Shown in pieces: positions 56,616-64,000 of a stretch of DNA of 64,000 nucleotides. The stretch is taken from contig NZ_CP088022.1 of NCBI RefSeq assembly GCF_013373795.3, positions 2,852,001-2,916,000 on the forward strand, given 5' to 3'. Position 1 is the stretch's first letter. Every line of letters starts with the position of its first letter. Both the position numbers and the translations under genes were made by a program. The DNA comes from Bradyrhizobium quebecense. GTDB taxonomy: Bacteria > Pseudomonadota > Alphaproteobacteria > Rhizobiales > Xanthobacteraceae. The notes beneath the pieces are model-generated. The model worked only from the letters and a program-made list of their open reading frames with translations, made no database searches and had not been told where the DNA came from.

Positions 56616-56861
56616 TCAGCGGCCGCTGGACACCCCCGCACCGACACTGATGGCGCCACCTAACCTCACGCAGGTGTCGGAGCCCTCGACCTTGACGAAG
56701 CCCGGCCCGTACGACGAGCAGGGATTGCTCCGCGTCGCGGATTTCGACGGCAGGGTTTTGCCGGCATCGGGCGGCGTCTGGAAATTGCGCCGGTCGCCGG
56801 CTTGCGCGAACGCAGCGGCGGGAAGCAGGACGGCGATGACGGCGAAGCAGGTCTTGCGCAT
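56616..56861 (-). CDS. Small exported protein with porin-like N-terminal motif (81 aa)
   Basis: An 81-aa protein: signal peptide (RKTCFAVIAVLLPAAAFAQA) and a short mature part with CSSYGPGFVKVEGSDTCVRL and GGAISVGAGVSSGR. The motif C-x-YGxGF-x-x-x-GSDTCxRxGG resembles the start of alphaproteobacterial porins, but the barrel is missing, so this may be a truncated porin or a free-standing small protein. The ATG at 56861 has no strong upstream site. Confidence 0.6.
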   Translation of the reverse strand: MRKTCFAVIAVLLPAAAFAQAGDRRNFQTPPDAGKTLPSKSATRSNPCSSYGPGFVKVEGSDTCVRLGGAISVGAGVSSGR

Positions 56862-56892
56862 CCGGCCTTTTATCGCGCGCGGCCGGATCAGG

Positions 56893-57150
56893 CTAGCGCA
56901 CGAATCTGACGCCGAACGTCTTGCCCTCGCGCCAGACCACTTCGCAGGCGCGCCCGGTGCGAGCGTCGCGCGAAAACGCCAGCCGCAGCTTGGCCGGCAG
57001 CGTGTTGTTGTCCTGCACGGTGATTTTTGCGCCCGACGAGGACATGTCCTCGACCACGCACGGCCGCGCGGCGAATCCGCCGTCGAGCGTGATCCAGCCG
57101 GATTGACGCAGCGATTTGCGCGTTTCGCGCTTCTTGGACCCTAAAGCCAT
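56893..57150 (-). CDS. PilZ-domain protein
   Basis: An 85-aa protein of the small PilZ type: RETRKSLRQSGWITLDGG near the N-terminus (the RxxxR cyclic di-GMP contact), EDMSSSGAKITVQ (the D/NxSxxG motif), and a closing beta strand VVWREGKTFGVRFV. It likely binds c-di-GMP. I chose the ATG at 57150, preceded by GGGGATG; a GTG at 57240 would add 30 non-conserved residues. Confidence 0.85.
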   Translation of the reverse strand: MALGSKKRETRKSLRQSGWITLDGGFAARPCVVEDMSSSGAKITVQDNNTLPAKLRLAFSRDARTGRACEVVWREGKTFGVRFVR

Positions 57151-57236
57151 CACATCATCCCCAGCCTCACGCCTATCGCCGCGGGCTTTACAAAGGGTTG
57201 CGAAATCGTGGCGGATTGCGGTGATTGTGCCGTTGT

Positions 57237-57333
57237 TCACAGTCCGCCGAGCCGCATGGCAAGGCGTACGCCTGCGCGATAATTCGCTCGCGTCTGCTGG
57301 ATTTCCGGTTTGGCGCCGATGGCGCTCCCTAGC
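57237..57333 (-). pseudogene. Possible 3' fragment of a gene at the island edge
   Basis: On the minus strand, one frame between about 57333 and the stop at 57237 reads ALLGSAIGAKPEIQQTRANY and ends GVRLAMRLGGL, which looks like a protein C-terminus, but the frame closes upstream (TAA). A neighbouring frame reads ELSRDINTIAEEPARAA just before it. This suggests a gene 3' end that was cut and frameshifted, perhaps by integration of the element encoding the recombinase at 57450. I do not recognise the family. Confidence 0.3.
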
Positions 57334-57449
57334 AGCGCGCGCGGGCTCCTCGGCGATGGTGTTGATATCTCGGGATAATTCGTAATTTATTGACTTCCGA
57401 CCGCCACTCCTTGGATGCTGGCGTGCAACAAAACGTCCAACAGGGTCCG

Positions 57450-58793
57450 ATGCCGGAACGTCTCACCAAGCGAAAAGGGTACTGGCATTTCGTGCGGCGG
57501 GTGCCACCCGAGTTTACTGCGGTCGACCCTCGCGGGATCGTCAAACAGTCGACCAAGATCCGTGTCGCTGACGACCGGTCGGGCATCCGCGCCGGCCGGA
57601 TCGCTGACCAGCTCAATATCGACCTTGAGGCGTCCTGGAGGGCGGCCGCAGGCCAGGGAACGCGGGACGCAATCGTCGCGCTCGAGGACGCCCGGCAGCG
57701 GGCGCAGGCCCTGCAGCTCACCTACAAGCCGGTCGATGACGTCGCCCGGGAGGCCCTCGCGGAGATCCTCCGCCGGATCGATGCCCTCGCGGTGGGTGAT
57801 CGGCGGCATGACCCTGCCACGGCCGCGGCGACTCTCGGAGGCGTCGACCTGCCCGAGATCATGCTGTCCGGCCTCTGCGATGAGTTCGAGGTCGCTAAGA
57901 AAACGACGATCGCAAAGATGTCGGCCGGTCAGTTCAAAAAATGGAAAAACGGCAAGAAGCGCGCGATAGAGCTGCTGATCACGGTGATCGGCGACAAGGC
58001 CATTACTCGGCTGACGCGCGATGACGTCCTGAAATTTACCGACCACTGGACCGAGCGCGTTGTCGACGGTGAGGTCCTGGCCGCGACGGCCAATCGCAAC
58101 CTGACGCACATCACAGGCATGCTCTCGGCCGTCTCCAAACGTCACAGGCTCAACCTGGATCGCGTGTTCGCTGGCGCCAGGCTCGAGGGCGATGCGTCGC
58201 GGCCTCGGCCGCCCTTCTCGCCTTGGTGGATCGTCAACCGGCTTTTGGCGGCCGGCGCACTCGAGACCATGAACGACGAGGAACGCGCGGTAATTATGGT
58301 TATGGTCAACACCGGCGCCCGGCCGAGCGAGATCATCAACCTGCGCCGCAAGCACATCGTGCTCGACGGACCGATTCCGTTCATCCGCGTGCGGCCGGAC
58401 GATCGCGTCCTCAAGACGGCTTTCTCAGATCGCGACATCCCCCTGGTCGGGATCTCGCTCGAAGCCATGCGGCAGTTCCCCGATGGCTTCCCGCACTACC
58501 GCGACAAGGGCGACACCTTGTCGGCCGCGGTGAACGCGTATTTCTCCGACCACAACCTGCGCGAGACGGAGGCCCACACGCTTTACTCGCTGCGGCACGG
58601 CTTCAAGGACCGACTGCGCAGCGTCGAGACGCCCGACGAGCTGAAGGACGAGCTAATGGGCCACGATACCAAGAAGCCGAAATATGGCGACGGTCACGGC
58701 CTCGACCTGAAGCGGAAGTATATTGAGCTGATCGCGCTTGCGCCTGGCATGAACGTCCCGGCGCCGATGCAGCTTCTGAAGGCGATGGCGTAA
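57450..58793 (+). CDS. Tyrosine recombinase / phage-type integrase
   Basis: A 447-aa integrase. The N-terminus has a DUF6538-like arm-binding domain (PERLTKRKGYWHFVRRVPPE), followed by a SAM-like core-binding region and a catalytic domain with the first Arg in NTGARPSEIINLRRKHI, box II LYSLRHGFKDRL (Tyr at the usual His position, Arg and His present), and a candidate nucleophile Tyr in KPKYGDG (about residue 411). It likely catalyses integration of the phage-like island to its right. Start chosen at the ATG 57450. Confidence 0.92.
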   Translation: MPERLTKRKGYWHFVRRVPPEFTAVDPRGIVKQSTKIRVADDRSGIRAGRIADQLNIDLEASWRAAAGQGTRDAIVALEDARQRAQALQLTYKPVDDVAREALAEILRRIDALAVGDRRHDPATAAATLGGVDLPEIMLSGLCDEFEVAKKTTIAKMSAGQFKKWKNGKKRAIELLITVIGDKAITRLTRDDVLKFTDHWTERVVDGEVLAATANRNLTHITGMLSAVSKRHRLNLDRVFAGARLEGDASRPRPPFSPWWIVNRLLAAGALETMNDEERAVIMVMVNTGARPSEIINLRRKHIVLDGPIPFIRVRPDDRVLKTAFSDRDIPLVGISLEAMRQFPDGFPHYRDKGDTLSAAVNAYFSDHNLRETEAHTLYSLRHGFKDRLRSVETPDELKDELMGHDTKKPKYGDGHGLDLKRKYIELIALAPGMNVPAPMQLLKAMA

Positions 58794-58898
58794 ATGGGAG
58801 CGATCCTCGGCATCATGCTGGTGGAGCGCCATCGCGCTGGCGATCGCGCTTACCGCCATAGGCGTCTGTTGTGGCCTGGGTGATGCTGCGGTGAACGG

Positions 58899-60857
58899 TC
58901 ATTCCAAAAGACCGTCGAGGAAATGCAAATTCTCGCGCACGAACGCCGGCCGCAGATGAGACTGATCCGAAAATTTGGGCTCCCCGGCGCCGAATAGCGG
59001 CGAGCACTCCGAGCCCGTACCGCAGATATCTGGGAACGGATCGAGCGTCACGGCCCCGGTGCGCGCCCCGATCGCATTTAGTCGCGCGTCAGTGTCCGCC
59101 AGCACAACCCGCAATTCAGACACACGAACCACAGCGTCAACGCTCGGCGAAACCCGGAATCCGCCGATGCTACGCGCAACCATGTTTCGAGGGTCGAAGA
59201 GCGCGCCGGACGGCAACCCGAGAACCAAGTAAACGACAGCTCCCTCGGACCTCAACAGACTCACGAACCGCTCAAGACTCGCGTAAAAGGCGTCCTGTCC
59301 CTCGCGCGTTGTCAGTGGGAGCCGCTTTCCATCGCGCTCGATATACATTCCTTGGGCGCTATAGCCTGACCACGCCGCGCCCAGCACGACGGAAGCGACC
59401 TTTTCCCTACGCACCAGATCAAGCAGTTTGCCTGTCAGATCGCCACATCCGGAAAACTTGTCCTCTTGGATCACACCGGGCACCGGCGGGCAGCGCGGTC
59501 CAGTGACGAAAAAAGCAGTTGCCGCCAGCCGCCCGTCATCAGAGAGCTGTTGCGCACGCGGTCCAAAATGAAACAGCAGACTATCGCCGCCGAATGCCAC
59601 CTTTCGCTCCCCGCTTCCTAGACGCGCAATCAACGTCCAGTCGTGTTCCGTTAACGCCATGCCAGCGGTTGGCTTAAAATCAGCATCGAGCCGCGCCGCG
59701 CCGATCTTCTGGATATCGACACCGGGCAAGCGCGCGAAGCGTTCCGGGAAGCCCTTCCCGGCCCAGACGACCGCGCCGCAGATCCCCACCAGCGCCAGAA
59801 CAGTAGCGGGCAGCACGGTGTTGCGCCGGCGTACTGCTCCGAAGCGCACAGGGCATTCAACAAACCGGTACGTCAGCCACGCAAGAACAACGCTCGCGAC
59901 CACGATTGCGAGCCCCATCAACGGCGTCGGCGGTTTTCCCAGGCGGACAATGTAGGCATAGGAGATTAGCGGCCAATGCCAGAGATAGAGCGGGTAACTG
60001 ATGAGCCCTACGGCCACAAAGGCACGGCTGGAAAGAACAGTTCGATTTAAGGGCGCATTGGGCCCGGCAAAGATCAGCGCGGTCGCGCCGGCGACGGGCA
60101 ACAACGCATACCATCCGGGAAAGCGCAGTCCGGGCGTAAAAAGAACCACGGAGCACAACAGCGCGGCCGCACCTGCAAACGACCCAATGAACCGACCGCG
60201 CAGGGTCTGAGCGCTTCGGCCAAACACCGCCAGGCCGCCGCCCGCCATCAGCTCCCAAAACCGAGAGATCGGCAGATAGAAATCATCCGAGAGGTTGATG
60301 GTGGACAGCACGATGTTGACCGCAAACGAGACAACGAACAGGACCGCGAATAGCCGCGCGATGTTCGCCTTGATGCGGAGGGCGACCCACAGCAGCATGG
60401 GCCAAAGAATATAGAACTGCTCTTCGATCCCGAGCGACCAGAGATGCAAAAGCGGCTTGTAGATCGCGGCGGTATCGAAATAGCCTGCCTCTGACCAAAG
60501 AGCGATATTGGAGAGGAAGCCGGCGCCGAAAAAGACATGCTTGCCGAGTTGTGCCAATTCCGAGGGAGTAAGCGCGACATACCCATAGGCCAAGGTTACG
60601 ACCAGGCACGCGGCTAGAGCAGGGAATATCCGGCGGGCGCGCCGGCCGTAGAAGCCGAAGAACGAAAACCGATGTTCGTTCATATCGCTAATCAAAATTG
60701 ACGATATGAGAAATCCAGAAATAACGAAAAACACATCCACGCCGACAAAGCCCCCCGGCATGGCGGCCGGAAAGGCGTGGTAAAACACCACCGTAGCGAC
60801 AGCAAAAGCGCGCAGCCCATCAATGTCCGCGCGATACGTGGTAATATTCCGAAACAT
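58899..60857 (-). CDS. Acyltransferase-3/SGNH O-acetyltransferase, copy 1
   Basis: A 652-aa protein. The N-terminal half is an acyltransferase-3 membrane domain of about ten helices with RADIDGLRAFAV and the active-site His27 in VFYHAFP, then GGFVGVDVFFVISGFLISS. The C-terminal half is an SGNH domain with the GDSLLFHFG Ser motif and the DQSHLRP Asp/His pair. Such OafA-type proteins O-acetylate O-antigen or other envelope sugars. It is in the phage-like island, inverted relative to copy 2 (61716-63524); both start from the same conserved N-terminus. Confidence 0.92.
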   Translation of the reverse strand: MFRNITTYRADIDGLRAFAVATVVFYHAFPAAMPGGFVGVDVFFVISGFLISSILISDMNEHRFSFFGFYGRRARRIFPALAACLVVTLAYGYVALTPSELAQLGKHVFFGAGFLSNIALWSEAGYFDTAAIYKPLLHLWSLGIEEQFYILWPMLLWVALRIKANIARLFAVLFVVSFAVNIVLSTINLSDDFYLPISRFWELMAGGGLAVFGRSAQTLRGRFIGSFAGAAALLCSVVLFTPGLRFPGWYALLPVAGATALIFAGPNAPLNRTVLSSRAFVAVGLISYPLYLWHWPLISYAYIVRLGKPPTPLMGLAIVVASVVLAWLTYRFVECPVRFGAVRRRNTVLPATVLALVGICGAVVWAGKGFPERFARLPGVDIQKIGAARLDADFKPTAGMALTEHDWTLIARLGSGERKVAFGGDSLLFHFGPRAQQLSDDGRLAATAFFVTGPRCPPVPGVIQEDKFSGCGDLTGKLLDLVRREKVASVVLGAAWSGYSAQGMYIERDGKRLPLTTREGQDAFYASLERFVSLLRSEGAVVYLVLGLPSGALFDPRNMVARSIGGFRVSPSVDAVVRVSELRVVLADTDARLNAIGARTGAVTLDPFPDICGTGSECSPLFGAGEPKFSDQSHLRPAFVRENLHFLDGLLE

Positions 60858-60917
60858 TCCTAGAGCGCTAACGGTAGTTCGCGCGCTCCGCTAGTGCTCA
60901 GTCGGTCGAACCCCGAT

Positions 60918-61369
60918 CTATTTTAGAGTTCCCTGCCCTGAGATCGTCGCCACTGGCGACGCCGCACTCACCTTGAAGCTGGCCTGTTGCACCCGGCCGG
61001 CGTTCAGATCGCGGCCGATCGACGTCCCGCAAATTTTGTCGGACCATTGTTGACGGCAAACGAGGCAACGGCCGCTTGACGGTGCGGTGGCATGGTCGGC
61101 AGCGACGGAACGCACACCACCACCTTGTCGGCGTAGCGCTCCGCGACGTGCGAAAGCTCTTCTTGACATTGCTCCTTGGTGAATTTCATCCCCACCTTGA
61201 GCCACGGCCAATCGTAATTGGTGATGCCGCCGCAGACCGTGACGACGCCTGGCGGATCAAAGGGCAGATGCTCCGCTACAAGGTTCATGCCCTCCCAATG
61301 AGAGACAAGAACGCCAGCCAGGACGGCGCCGGCCGCAGACAACCCGACATGTTTTCGCGTAACCGCCAT
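60918..61369 (-). pseudogene. Phage-type lysozyme (GH24), frameshifted
   Basis: The first frame (to 61004) starts AVTRKHVGLSAAGAVLAGV, with the catalytic Glu in WEGMNLVAEHLPF and the CGGITN of phage lysozymes, then ASFAVNNGPTKF, after which it stops at 61004. A second frame continues the family sequence as CGTSIGRDLNAGRVQQA and ends at the TAG at 60918. The shift needs one extra base near AAAATTTG (around 61023-61030), and a slippery run is present there, so programmed frameshifting is a formal alternative to mutation. It follows the holin-like gene directly (TAATG overlap). Confidence 0.8.
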
Positions 61370-61584
61370 TAGTTAGCCCCCGGCCGCTTGAGATAGATCG
61401 CCACCCCGTTGGCGACGGACAGCAGGATGCCGCCGGCGACGAAGGTTCCGGTTGGGAGAGCGTCCGACAGGTGCGGCCAGATCAGCAGGAGACCGCCGAC
61501 GGCGCTCCAGAACACGGCCTGTTCAATCGCGATGCGCCGACCATGCCGGCGGCGATATGCGTTGATGTTGCTGACGAGCTTCAC
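61369..61584 (-). CDS. Holin-like phage lysis protein (71 aa)
   Basis: A 71-aa protein with a basic N-terminus (MKLVSNINAYRRRHGRRIA) and two membrane helices (AVFWSAVGGLLLIWP and GTFVAGGILLSVANGVAIYL) with a short basic tail (KRPGAN). Its stop overlaps the lysozyme start, as for holin/endolysin pairs. It most likely makes the membrane pore for lysozyme release. The family assignment rests on context and topology. Confidence 0.72.
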   Translation of the reverse strand: MKLVSNINAYRRRHGRRIAIEQAVFWSAVGGLLLIWPHLSDALPTGTFVAGGILLSVANGVAIYLKRPGAN

Positions 61585-61715
61585 ATGGCACCCGTTCCCG
61601 AGAGGAATTCCGTTCTCGGAAAGGGCTACCGCGGAGCAGTTAGTGGATGCTTTGATCTGTCGCCAAAGTTCCGCGGGCTTGCGCGATCATCCTACGGGCG
61701 TGTTATAGGGAGCCC

Positions 61716-63524
61716 ATGAAAGCGGCCTATCGCCCCGACATTGACGGCTTGAGAGCCGTTGCGGTTTCGGCCGTGATCTTGTTTCACGCATTTCCCGGTG
61801 CGCTGCCCGGCGGGTTCGTCGGCGTCGACATCTTCTTTGTCATCTCCGGATACCTCATTACCGGCATTGTGACGTCGGAGCTGCACGACAAGACGTTCAG
61901 CATCGCGGCGTTCTACGAAAGGCGAATACGGCGGATCTTTCCGGCGCTAATCGTCGTTTTGGCCGCGACTGTATTCGTGGGCCTGCGCCTTCTCCTGCCA
62001 AACGAGCTGCATTCACTCGGAAAGAACGCAGTTGCGAGCGCGCTATTCGCGGCCAACCTGATGTTGCTGTCCGAAGTCAACTATTTTGACGTCGACGCAC
62101 ACCTAAAGCCGCTTCTGCACCTCTGGTCTCTCGGCATTGAGGAACAGTTTTATCTTGCGTGGCCTCTGATCTTGTTGGCGTTGCCACGACGCAGAATGCC
62201 CGTAGCGGCGGCGATCGGCCTTGCGGCGTCGTTCGTCCTCAATCTAGCGCTGGTCGCCAATCACCCTGCAGCGGCGTTCTTTCTGCCGTTTACGCGCGCT
62301 TGGGAGCTGATGGCGGGGGCACTGCTAACGTTCGTCCCCGAACAGCCGAGGGCCGCAAAAGAGGCAACAGCGATTGTAGGGCTTGTCGCTATTGAAGCCT
62401 CGTTCTTTCTATTCACCGACAAGATGACGTTCCCCGGCTGGGCTGCGGCACTCCCCGTCGCCGGTGCGTCGCTCTTGATTGCGTCCCAAGGATCGACCGT
62501 AAATCGCATCCTTTCGCTTCGCCCGTTCGTCGGCGTCGGGCTGATCAGCTATTCCTTGTATCTGTGGCACTGGCCCGTCCTCGTATTTCTGCAAGGTTAC
62601 CTTTTCCGGCCACTCAACGACACTCTCGGGTTTATCGCCGTTGTGTTGGCTTCCGCTCTTTCGGTGCTGACTTATTTTGCGATTGAGCGGCCTCTACGTC
62701 GCCGATCCCGAGTGTTGCCGATCGGCGCCGCTATGGCGGCGGCCGGAGCACTCGGCCTATATGCTGCCCTCGTGAAGCCAACAGATTTGCCTGCCGAACT
62801 CCAAGCGATGCTTAGCGCAGCTGATGGCGTGGGTGCATGGCGTGTACACGAGTGCATGCTGCTCGACGGAGAGGACGGAAATTTTCGGAACTGTTCTGAG
62901 AGAAAGCGGCCGTTAATCGCAATTTGGGGAGACTCGACGGCCTCAGCGCTAATTCCCGGGTTTAGAAAGCTGCAACAAGACCACGAGTTCGGAATATCGC
63001 AGCTTACCGTAAGCTCATGCCATCCGTTGCTAGTTCCGGCGCGTTCTGCCAACCATTACTGCATCGAAAAGAACGCGGAGATCGTGCGTCGCATTTCCGA
63101 GGTAAAGCCTGACGTCGTAGTGCTTCACGCCACCTGGGACGTTGACGATCGGATTGAAACCACTAAGCCAACCATAGACGCCCTTCGCGAAGCCGGCGTT
63201 CCGCGCATCATAATTCTAGGACCGGCCCCCGCTTGGCGCGGTGGCCTCCCCAATGCCGCGGTGAACTACTTTAGGCGCAACGGAAAAATCATTCCCGAGT
63301 GGACCTCGCAGTATGTCGATAGCGACGCAGGCGACAGGACCATGAGCGTCATAGCCGGCGAGTTGGGTGTCCAATACGTGTCCGTAAGAAGGGCCTTGTG
63401 CCGTGGTGACGAATGTTTGGCCTCTGTCAATGGATCTATCACGGCAAGAGACATCATCCATCTTACAAAGGCTGGCTCTGAGTTCCTAGTCCAACAAATC
63501 GCTCCGCAACTTGGCATCGAATGA
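61716..63524 (+). CDS. Acyltransferase-3/SGNH O-acetyltransferase, copy 2
   Basis: A 602-aa protein like copy 1: PDIDGLRAVAVSAVILFHAF with active-site His24, GGFVGVDIFFVISGYLITG, about ten helices, then an SGNH domain with IWGDSTASAL and the DIIHLTKAG Asp/His pair. Copy 2 is shorter in the linker. It is on the other strand from copy 1 and they flank the holin and lysozyme genes. O-antigen or exopolysaccharide acetylation by a lysogenic-conversion gene is the likely role (inference). Confidence 0.92.
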   Translation: MKAAYRPDIDGLRAVAVSAVILFHAFPGALPGGFVGVDIFFVISGYLITGIVTSELHDKTFSIAAFYERRIRRIFPALIVVLAATVFVGLRLLLPNELHSLGKNAVASALFAANLMLLSEVNYFDVDAHLKPLLHLWSLGIEEQFYLAWPLILLALPRRRMPVAAAIGLAASFVLNLALVANHPAAAFFLPFTRAWELMAGALLTFVPEQPRAAKEATAIVGLVAIEASFFLFTDKMTFPGWAAALPVAGASLLIASQGSTVNRILSLRPFVGVGLISYSLYLWHWPVLVFLQGYLFRPLNDTLGFIAVVLASALSVLTYFAIERPLRRRSRVLPIGAAMAAAGALGLYAALVKPTDLPAELQAMLSAADGVGAWRVHECMLLDGEDGNFRNCSERKRPLIAIWGDSTASALIPGFRKLQQDHEFGISQLTVSSCHPLLVPARSANHYCIEKNAEIVRRISEVKPDVVVLHATWDVDDRIETTKPTIDALREAGVPRIIILGPAPAWRGGLPNAAVNYFRRNGKIIPEWTSQYVDSDAGDRTMSVIAGELGVQYVSVRRALCRGDECLASVNGSITARDIIHLTKAGSEFLVQQIAPQLGIE

Positions 63525-63604
63525 CACTCGGCGGCCGGTACGGAATTACTCAATGATGCCGTAGCATTGCCAAATATTGTCAATCATGGGTTGGGGCTGA
63601 AACA

Positions 63605-63982
63605 TCAGTGCTTGAAGTGAATGTCGACAAAATTGGTAATAACCCAGCCAACGCCGCCGCTCAGACCGACAGCGACCCAGTATAGCCAGCGGCTGGCATT
63701 GCGCACGCCGGTCGCCTGCACTTGCACAGTCTGGACGGCCTGGACGGTCGGCTTCATCTCGGCGATGTCTTTGGTCGCCGTCGAGATCTGCGCGCCCATC
63801 GTCGTGACGTCGGCCCTTAGCGCCTCGACCTTTTGATGCAGATCCTTGCGGCCCTCCGAGGCTTTCTCTTCCATCCGCTGCCAGGTCTGCAGCAGCGTCG
63901 AGACGGTCGACTCGAGCCCGCCGATCTTGGCGGCCATTTGAAGCAAGGCAGCATTTACGCTGGCTGTTTCGTCGCCGCTCAT
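63605..63982 (-). CDS. DUF1515-like phage membrane protein
   Basis: A 125-aa protein: coiled-coil N-terminal two thirds (LLQMAAKIGGLESTVSTLLQ, TWQRMEEKASEGRKDLHQKV, EALRADVTTMGAQISTATKD) and one C-terminal helix (WLYWVAVGLSGGVGWVITNF). It resembles the DUF1515 family of proteins found in rhizobial prophages. A role in lysis, or as a membrane-anchored coiled-coil, is likely but not shown. The right end of the island lies beyond the window. Confidence 0.75.
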   Translation of the reverse strand: MSGDETASVNAALLQMAAKIGGLESTVSTLLQTWQRMEEKASEGRKDLHQKVEALRADVTTMGAQISTATKDIAEMKPTVQAVQTVQVQATGVRNASRWLYWVAVGLSGGVGWVITNFVDIHFKH

Positions 63983-64000
63983 TGCACCTTCTTTCGCTTG

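Noticed and set aside
49650..57450. tRNA-Pro as the integration site of the recombinase-bearing island
   Set aside because: The tRNA gene is 7.7 kb from the recombinase, with ordinary chromosomal genes in between, and I see no duplicated tRNA end near the recombinase.

Overview
The window is about 64 kb of high-GC DNA (roughly 62-66% G+C by eye) from an alphaproteobacterium, most probably Bradyrhizobium or a close relative. This is inferred from the gene order, the protein families and the interspersed palindromic repeats; no database search was run.

1-20 kb is conserved core. Nearly everything is on the minus strand, in transcription order dgt, argS, a SPOR protein, nagZ, scpA, scpB, tatA, tatB, tatC, serS, a Pro/Lys/Glu-repeat protein, surE, pcm, nlpD, yajC, secD. 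A stand-alone response-regulator receiver, a porin, a YkgJ-type Cys-cluster protein and a DUF815 ATPase are interleaved on the plus strand. The theme is cell envelope, protein export, chromosome segregation and translation.

20-40 kb holds an A-type iron-sulfur carrier (erpA), an RND efflux pump with its adaptor, xth, exoR and ilvD (overlapping), and a PilZ-PAS-GGDEF protein. It also holds a leucine/isovalerate catabolic operon (ivd, mccB, mccA, hmgL) with a divergent TetR regulator coupled to an Lrp-type regulator. An NDUFS4-like complex I subunit, OpgC and a two-domain VOC protein follow.

40.7-47 kb is the most distinctive region. It is a compact thiazole/oxazole-modified peptide (TOMM) locus: a 135-aa precursor with a signal-like N-terminus, an acidic leader and a 14-Cys core built on an Arg-Gly-Cys repeat; a fused leader-binding/YcaO cyclodehydratase; and a SagB-type dehydrogenase. 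A palindrome lies upstream of the precursor and a hairpin lies between precursor and enzyme genes. A NodU/CmcH-family carbamoyltransferase sits convergently beside it. No dedicated transporter, protease or immunity gene is visible.

47-57 kb is a patchwork of small exported proteins, a cyclase-family hydrolase, tRNA-Pro(UGG), DUF192, a tandem cold-shock-domain protein, a sirtuin, a GrlR-like protein, a glyoxalase-family protein, a GST, a PilZ protein and several very small ORFs. Two copies of a 108-bp element (48879-48986 and 54509-54616) share a constant head and show paired changes in a stem, suggesting a structured RNA or DNA family. The second copy lies in a gene-free stretch with several hairpin/terminator structures.

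57.2-64 kb looks like part of a prophage or phage-derived island: a tyrosine recombinase, a holin-like gene, a frameshifted phage-type lysozyme, a DUF1515-like coiled-coil membrane protein, and two paralogous acyltransferase-3/SGNH proteins in opposite orientation on either side of the lysis genes. The right end of the island is outside the window.
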